Assembly: GCA_947258735.1 (NCBI GenBank)
Contig: CAMYJJ010000004.1
Location: forward strand, 1-34,788
Length of the DNA stretch: 34,788 bases
Reading direction: 5' to 3'
From: Thermodesulfovibrionia bacterium
GTDB taxonomy: Bacteria; Nitrospirota; Thermodesulfovibrionia; UBA6902
Position 1 is the stretch's first letter. Every line of letters begins with the position of its first letter. The notes under the pieces are model-generated. The model was not told the DNA's origin and searched no databases. It saw only the letters and a program-made list of their open reading frames with translations. Positions 31,464 to 34,788 of this stretch are shown here, in pieces. A program made the position numbers and the translations under genes.

Positions 31464-33620
31464 TTACCCCTCGATCCGGCTGATAGAGACAGGAAGGCCG
31501 TTGATTGTGCGGTATTGCCAGTAACTTTTGAGCACCTTTTTCACATATCGTCTGGTTTCTTTATACGGGACATTTTCGATAAATTCATCAATATCGTCGT
31601 TGAAATACTTTTCAAGCCATGTAGTAACCCTGTTTTCTCCTGCATTATAGGACATGATGGCAATCGGCAGAGCATTGAATTCATTAATAAGACCGGCCAG
31701 GTATTGTGTACCGATCAATATATTCTTCTCCGGATCAAAAAGGTCCTTGGCACTGTTGATGCTGACTCCGGCCTCACCTGTAATTCTCTTTGCAGTGGAA
31801 GGCATTACCTGCATTAACCCGATTGCTCCGGCCCATGATACTGCTTTGGGGTCAAAACGGCTTTCCTCCCTTATAAGGGCAGCTACGAGATAGGCGTCCA
31901 CCGGACCTGATTCAGCAGCCTTTTTGATGTTGTCCCAGTAAGCAAGGGGATAAGAGTAGGGCAGGAACTCTTTTTCATCTTTAGGTTCCGCATGATAGAT
32001 TGCAACTTTATATTTTCCAAGGGACATTGCCATAAATCCCAGGTATAACATATCTTCTTTGCTGTCGGCCTTCTTTAAGGCGAAGGCCACTTCATCTGCT
32101 GCATCATCTTTCATGCCGAGTGAATACAGTGCCTCTATCCTTTTGTTTGTTTCATTTTCAGGCATATCCGGTTTGACCGGTTTTATTTTATCCGGGGATG
32201 CAAGGGATGTGCGAAGCTTAATCATGTAGCCGTAATAACTCTCATCAGACGGGAGTCCATGGAATATCTCTGCTACATCACTGTCACACGATATATCCGT
32301 GTCATGCGTTGTCTGCTTTTCCTTAAGTCTCAAGCATTGAAGAGAAATCTTTTCCCTGGTCTTTGCTTCCCAGAAAAGATATTTATAAAAGTTTTTGCTT
32401 TGTTTATAAACAGCAAGTTTAGTGAAATACGTCAGGGCAGTGTCATAATCTCTGTTTACATAATGCATCCATCCCATTCCCCAGAACGCATTTTCAGCTT
32501 TACGTGGAAATCTTCTGATTACCTCCATGTAATTTGCCGCTGCGCTGATTGGTTTACCTCTTCTCTGAAATTCCTCTGCCTCCATAAGCAATAAACGGGG
32601 AATATGTTTGTCATCAGGATATCTCTTTTCAAGGGCAGTCATACTATTTGAAAATGCTTCATAACTGTCAGTCCTGTAGAATGAACGGGCCTGCCAGAAC
32701 ATTGCTTCCGGCGTATCGATCAGGCTGAAGCTCTTTGCCGATTCTTCATACCGTTTGGTCTTGAACTGGCACATGGCTATTGAATGTATTAGTTTATCTT
32801 TCTCTTCGTCATCTCCTGGTGTTTTAAGCAGCTCACTGTATGTTCTTTCAGCTGACCTGTACGAGTAATGACTGAAAAGGTTATCAGCCCTCTGCAGGGT
32901 TTCTTCTCTGGAAAAAACATCTGACTCAAGCACTTTTAATGCATGTAATGCTTTCTCTGAAAGCGGAACAGCACTCAAATAAATATCTTTATACAGACTG
33001 ATCGATTTATTTAGTTCTCCCTCGATAGTAAGCAATGTAGCAAGGGTAAGTCTGGATTCCCAGTCACGGGGAAACATTGTGATATATTCAGACAGGGCTG
33101 AAATGGCCTCCCTGTCCCTGCTTAACATGAGCAATGATGAAATTACGGATTTTTTTGCATGCTGGAAGAGCAGACTGCTCTTAATGAGCGGGGCGGTTTC
33201 AATGACCTTCTCATACCTCTCTGCTGCAAGATACACATCAAGCAGAAGTGAAAGTGCGTAGTCACCCAGCAGGGGATAGGCATCATAAGCTTTCAGCAGG
33301 TATATCTCGGCCCTTTCAAATGACTTTTCTTCCTTATAAAGTCTGCCCAGCAGAAACAGGGCCTTGTCTTGCCCCGGCCGGTCATTGCTGATTATATCAA
33401 GGAGGATCTGTTCGCCGTCCCTGTTAATGTATTGATTGATCATGTCAGAGGCTTTTCTGAGGTCTTCTCTGTTCTGAAGAGTGTCAGCACGTTCTGCAGG
33501 GGTATTCTGTAATGCAGGTTGGTGTTCAGAGCTATAACCATTCTCTGAAAAAAACATCACTATTATGAAAAGACTGATTACAGCATAACCAAATGACGTA
33601 ATGTTGATAGTTAAAGGCAT
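31464..33620 (-). CDS. soluble lytic murein transglycosylase with superhelical repeats
   Basis: The 718-residue protein has an N-terminal signal peptide or anchor (about 8-28: FGYAVISLFIIVMFFSENG), a long helical-repeat (TPR-like) region (about 50-540), and a C-terminal Slt lysozyme-like domain. The catalytic Glu lies in ALIREESRFDP, followed by GAIGLMQVMPSTA, LIGTQYLAGL and IMSYNAGE. It cleaves peptidoglycan with formation of anhydromuramic ends in the periplasm. It follows tRNA-Cys on the same strand. Its 3' end abuts the octamer arrays. Confidence 0.92.
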   Translation of the reverse strand: MPLTINITSFGYAVISLFIIVMFFSENGYSSEHQPALQNTPAERADTLQNREDLRKASDMINQYINRDGEQILLDIISNDRPGQDKALFLLGRLYKEEKSFERAEIYLLKAYDAYPLLGDYALSLLLDVYLAAERYEKVIETAPLIKSSLLFQHAKKSVISSLLMLSRDREAISALSEYITMFPRDWESRLTLATLLTIEGELNKSISLYKDIYLSAVPLSEKALHALKVLESDVFSREETLQRADNLFSHYSYRSAERTYSELLKTPGDDEEKDKLIHSIAMCQFKTKRYEESAKSFSLIDTPEAMFWQARSFYRTDSYEAFSNSMTALEKRYPDDKHIPRLLLMEAEEFQRRGKPISAAANYMEVIRRFPRKAENAFWGMGWMHYVNRDYDTALTYFTKLAVYKQSKNFYKYLFWEAKTREKISLQCLRLKEKQTTHDTDISCDSDVAEIFHGLPSDESYYGYMIKLRTSLASPDKIKPVKPDMPENETNKRIEALYSLGMKDDAADEVAFALKKADSKEDMLYLGFMAMSLGKYKVAIYHAEPKDEKEFLPYSYPLAYWDNIKKAAESGPVDAYLVAALIREESRFDPKAVSWAGAIGLMQVMPSTAKRITGEAGVSINSAKDLFDPEKNILIGTQYLAGLINEFNALPIAIMSYNAGENRVTTWLEKYFNDDIDEFIENVPYKETRRYVKKVLKSYWQYRTINGLPVSISRIEG

Positions 33621-33698
33621 ACTGTATATTAGCTGAAAAAGAACAGGCAGGCAATATATAAGAAAAGCATCTGAAAAGAAAAGATTTTTAAAGGAAAG

Positions 33699-33773
33699 TG
33701 GAGGCGACGAGCGGATTCGAACCGCTGAATCGAGGTTTTGCAGACCCCTCCCTTACCACTTGGGTACGTCGCC
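33699..33773 (-). tRNA. tRNA-Cys(GCA)
   Basis: Acceptor strands GGCGACG (33773-33767) and CGTCGCC (33709-33703), the anticodon loop CTGCAAA giving anticodon GCA, T loop TTCGAAT, and discriminator U followed by an encoded CCA (33701-33699). It lies 77 bp after tRNA-Gly and upstream of the transglycosylase gene. Confidence 0.95.
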
Positions 33774-33787
33774 TGATATGGTGTATG

Positions 33788-33843
33788 GAGTAATGAGTCA
33801 GGAGTTCAGTTAGGTAACTCTAGACTCAAAACTCTTAACTCTG
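33788..33843. repeat. GAGTNNN heptamers facing NNNACTC heptamers between two tRNA genes
   Basis: Left words GAGTAAT, GAGTCAG, GAGTTCA (33788-33808), a 7-bp spacer GTTAGGT, then AACTCTA, GACTCAA, AACTCTT, AACTCTG (33816-33843), the inverted words. Everything keeps a strict 7-bp phase, including the spacer. It lies between tRNA-Gly and tRNA-Cys and could form a stem in their common precursor. Confidence 0.85.
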
Positions 33844-33850
33844 ATTTAAA

Positions 33851-33925
33851 TGGAGCGGGAGACGGGTATCGAACCCGCGACCCCAACCTTGGCAAGGTTG
33901 TGCTCTACCACTGAGCTACTCCCGC
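33851..33925 (-). tRNA. tRNA-Gly(GCC)
   Basis: Acceptor strands GCGGGAG (33925-33919) and CTCCCGC (33861-33855), anticodon arm AACCTTGCCAAGGTT giving anticodon GCC, T loop TTCGATA, discriminator U and an encoded CCA (33853-33851). It is the first of two tRNA genes on this strand. Confidence 0.95.
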
Positions 33926-33930
33926 ATTAT

Positions 33931-34033
33931 AAGTCAAAAGCTATAAGTTAAAAGTCAGAAGTAAAAAACTTCAATCAGTAAAGGAATTATTATACGAGGG
34001 CTGGACACATATACCCTGAACCTTTAACTCTTA
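33931..34033. repeat. AAGTNNN heptamer array with distant AC-anchored inverted words
   Basis: Words AAGTCAA, AAGCTAT, AAGTTAA, AAGTCAG, AAGTAAA in 7-bp phase (33931-33965). Some 40 bases later ACCCTGA, ACCTTTA, ACTCTTA (34013-34033) keep a 7-bp phase. The left array uses the same anchor as the site at 25471-25561. It lies between tRNA-Gly and trpE. Confidence 0.7.
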
Positions 34034-34063
34034 ATAAAAAAAAACGAATAGTCTATAATAGAC
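34031..34063 (+). promoter_or_regulatory. possible trpE promoter with overlapping palindrome
   Basis: TTAATA (34031-34036), a 17-base A-rich spacer and TATAAT (34054-34059). The -10 lies inside the palindrome GTCTATAATAGAC (34051-34063), which could be an operator. The -35 is weak. The start codon is about 40 bases downstream. Confidence 0.45.
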
Positions 34064-34100
34064 AACTAAAATATTAATGAAATAATAACGGTTTTGTCAA

Positions 34101-34788
34101 ATGTTCTATCCCGAATACAAAGAGTTTGCAAACAAGCAGAAGGTGTTTCCTTCTAGAAAGTGTTGAAGGCGGAGAAAAATGGGCGAGATATTCTTTTATT
34201 GGAAGCGACCCTTCAGTGATCATAGAGAGCAGGGGGAAACAGATTGTGATCAGGGAGGGGAAAAACAGAAAGAAGCTCACGTTTGACAAAGACCCTCTTG
34301 AGGTCATATCAGAACAGATCGATAAATATAAGCCGGTTACCATGCCCGGACTGCCAAGGTTTTTTGGCGGCTTTGTCGGTTATATCGGGTATGACACTGT
34401 CCGCTATTTTGAGGACCTCCCGGACTTGCAGCATGATGGTCTTAACCTGCCGGACATATTTCTTATGCTTACTGACTCGCTTGTCGTGTTCGATAACCTT
34501 ACACATAAAATTCAGGTCATATCCAACGCTTATGTAAAGTCCAGCCCTGAAAAAGCGTATAAAAAGGCACAAGCCCAGATTAATAAGATAGTAAATAAAC
34601 TGAGATCAAAAACAGTAGTCCCCGGGAAACGCAGAAAGACCTCAGGTGCTGCGCTACGGGTGAAAAAGGACAACTTCAAGTCGAATTACACAAAAAAGAG
34701 GTTTATAAAAGCGGTGGAAAAGACAAAAAAATATGTAAGGGCAGGGGACGTTATACAGACTGTTATATCGCAGAATTTTCATAAAGAG
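34101..34788 (+). CDS. trpE: anthranilate synthase component I, 5' part, with N-terminal frame break; runs off the window
   Basis: From 34147 to the window end one frame encodes an unmistakable TrpE N-terminal half: FLLESVEGGEKWARYSFIGS (LLES is the tryptophan-feedback motif), RFFGGFVGYIGYDTVRYFE, and the start of the chorismate-binding domain (YVRAGDVIQTVISQNFHKE). The enzyme makes anthranilate from chorismate and glutamine-derived ammonia. The plausible start (MFYPEYKEFANKQK, ATG 34101) is in another frame, which hits TGA at 34164. About 25 usual residues (the NLIPVY... part) are missing between the two. No Shine-Dalgarno precedes 34101. Either a deletion of a non-multiple of three has broken the gene, or the assembly is faulty here. 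Confidence 0.85.

Noticed and set aside
31238..31483. Reading frames through the octamer array as genes
   Set aside because: Any frame stays open because the 8-bp unit has no stop codon; products are pure period-8 repeats on both strands with no ribosome-binding site.

Overview
The window looks like a chromosomal segment of a Gram-negative bacterium of moderate GC content. LolC/LolD lipoprotein export, a type IV prepilin peptidase, IHF, ZapA and a periplasmic PhoA imply an outer membrane. The mix (rimP-nusA beside recG, lysS beside lolC/lolD, ihfA-merR-tRNA-Pro) and many short palindromic intergenic repeats suggest Nitrospirota or a deltaproteobacterial-type lineage. That placement is my impression, not a computed result.

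Layout. 1-3.8 kb: a small membrane protein at the edge, an FkbM-type methyltransferase and an LTA-synthase-like phosphoglycerol transferase. 4.0-9.1 kb, minus strand: rimP-nusA-recG, then a coiled-coil protein overlapping a prepilin peptidase gene. A sigma70-like promoter followed by a strong intrinsic terminator lies just upstream of rimP, which suggests attenuation. 9.3-13.2 kb, plus strand: three genes with a near-consensus promoter. They encode an all-helical protein, perhaps TelA-like, a single-pass membrane protein resembling DUF6384, and a coiled-coil protein with a Gly/Arg-rich tail. This is the best candidate for an undescribed protein system. 13.3-15.9 kb: a DUF4097-like lipoprotein and a secreted alkaline phosphatase.

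15.9-18.4 kb is a small integrated island. A 52-bp copy of the tRNA-Pro 3' half lies exactly 2,370 bp downstream of the intact tRNA-Pro(GGG). Between the copies are a Fic-domain gene with a C-terminal winged helix, possible operators and nested palindromic mini-elements, with no recognisable integrase. 18.5-24.4 kb, minus strand: dgt, ihfA, merR, a SAM methyltransferase, rmuC, sixA and a STAS-like/winged-helix protein. 24.5-31.1 kb: two tentative small ORFs, a Cys-cluster protein, a STAS-ATPase regulator, lolD-orf84-lolC, lysS and zapA with a ZapB-like partner. 31.5-33.9 kb: a soluble lytic transglycosylase, tRNA-Cys and tRNA-Gly. 34.1 kb to the end: the 5' part of trpE, with a frame break and about 25 missing residues near its N-terminus.

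The most unusual DNA-level pattern is a family of intergenic structures made of 7- or 8-bp words. Each locus has its own anchor word repeated in strict phase, often followed by the same words in inverted orientation. I see clear cases at about 13.2, 25.5, 26.5, 28.8, 31.2-31.45, 33.8 and 33.9-34.03 kb, and a weaker one at 5.2 kb. None is explained by coding or by a standard feature class.
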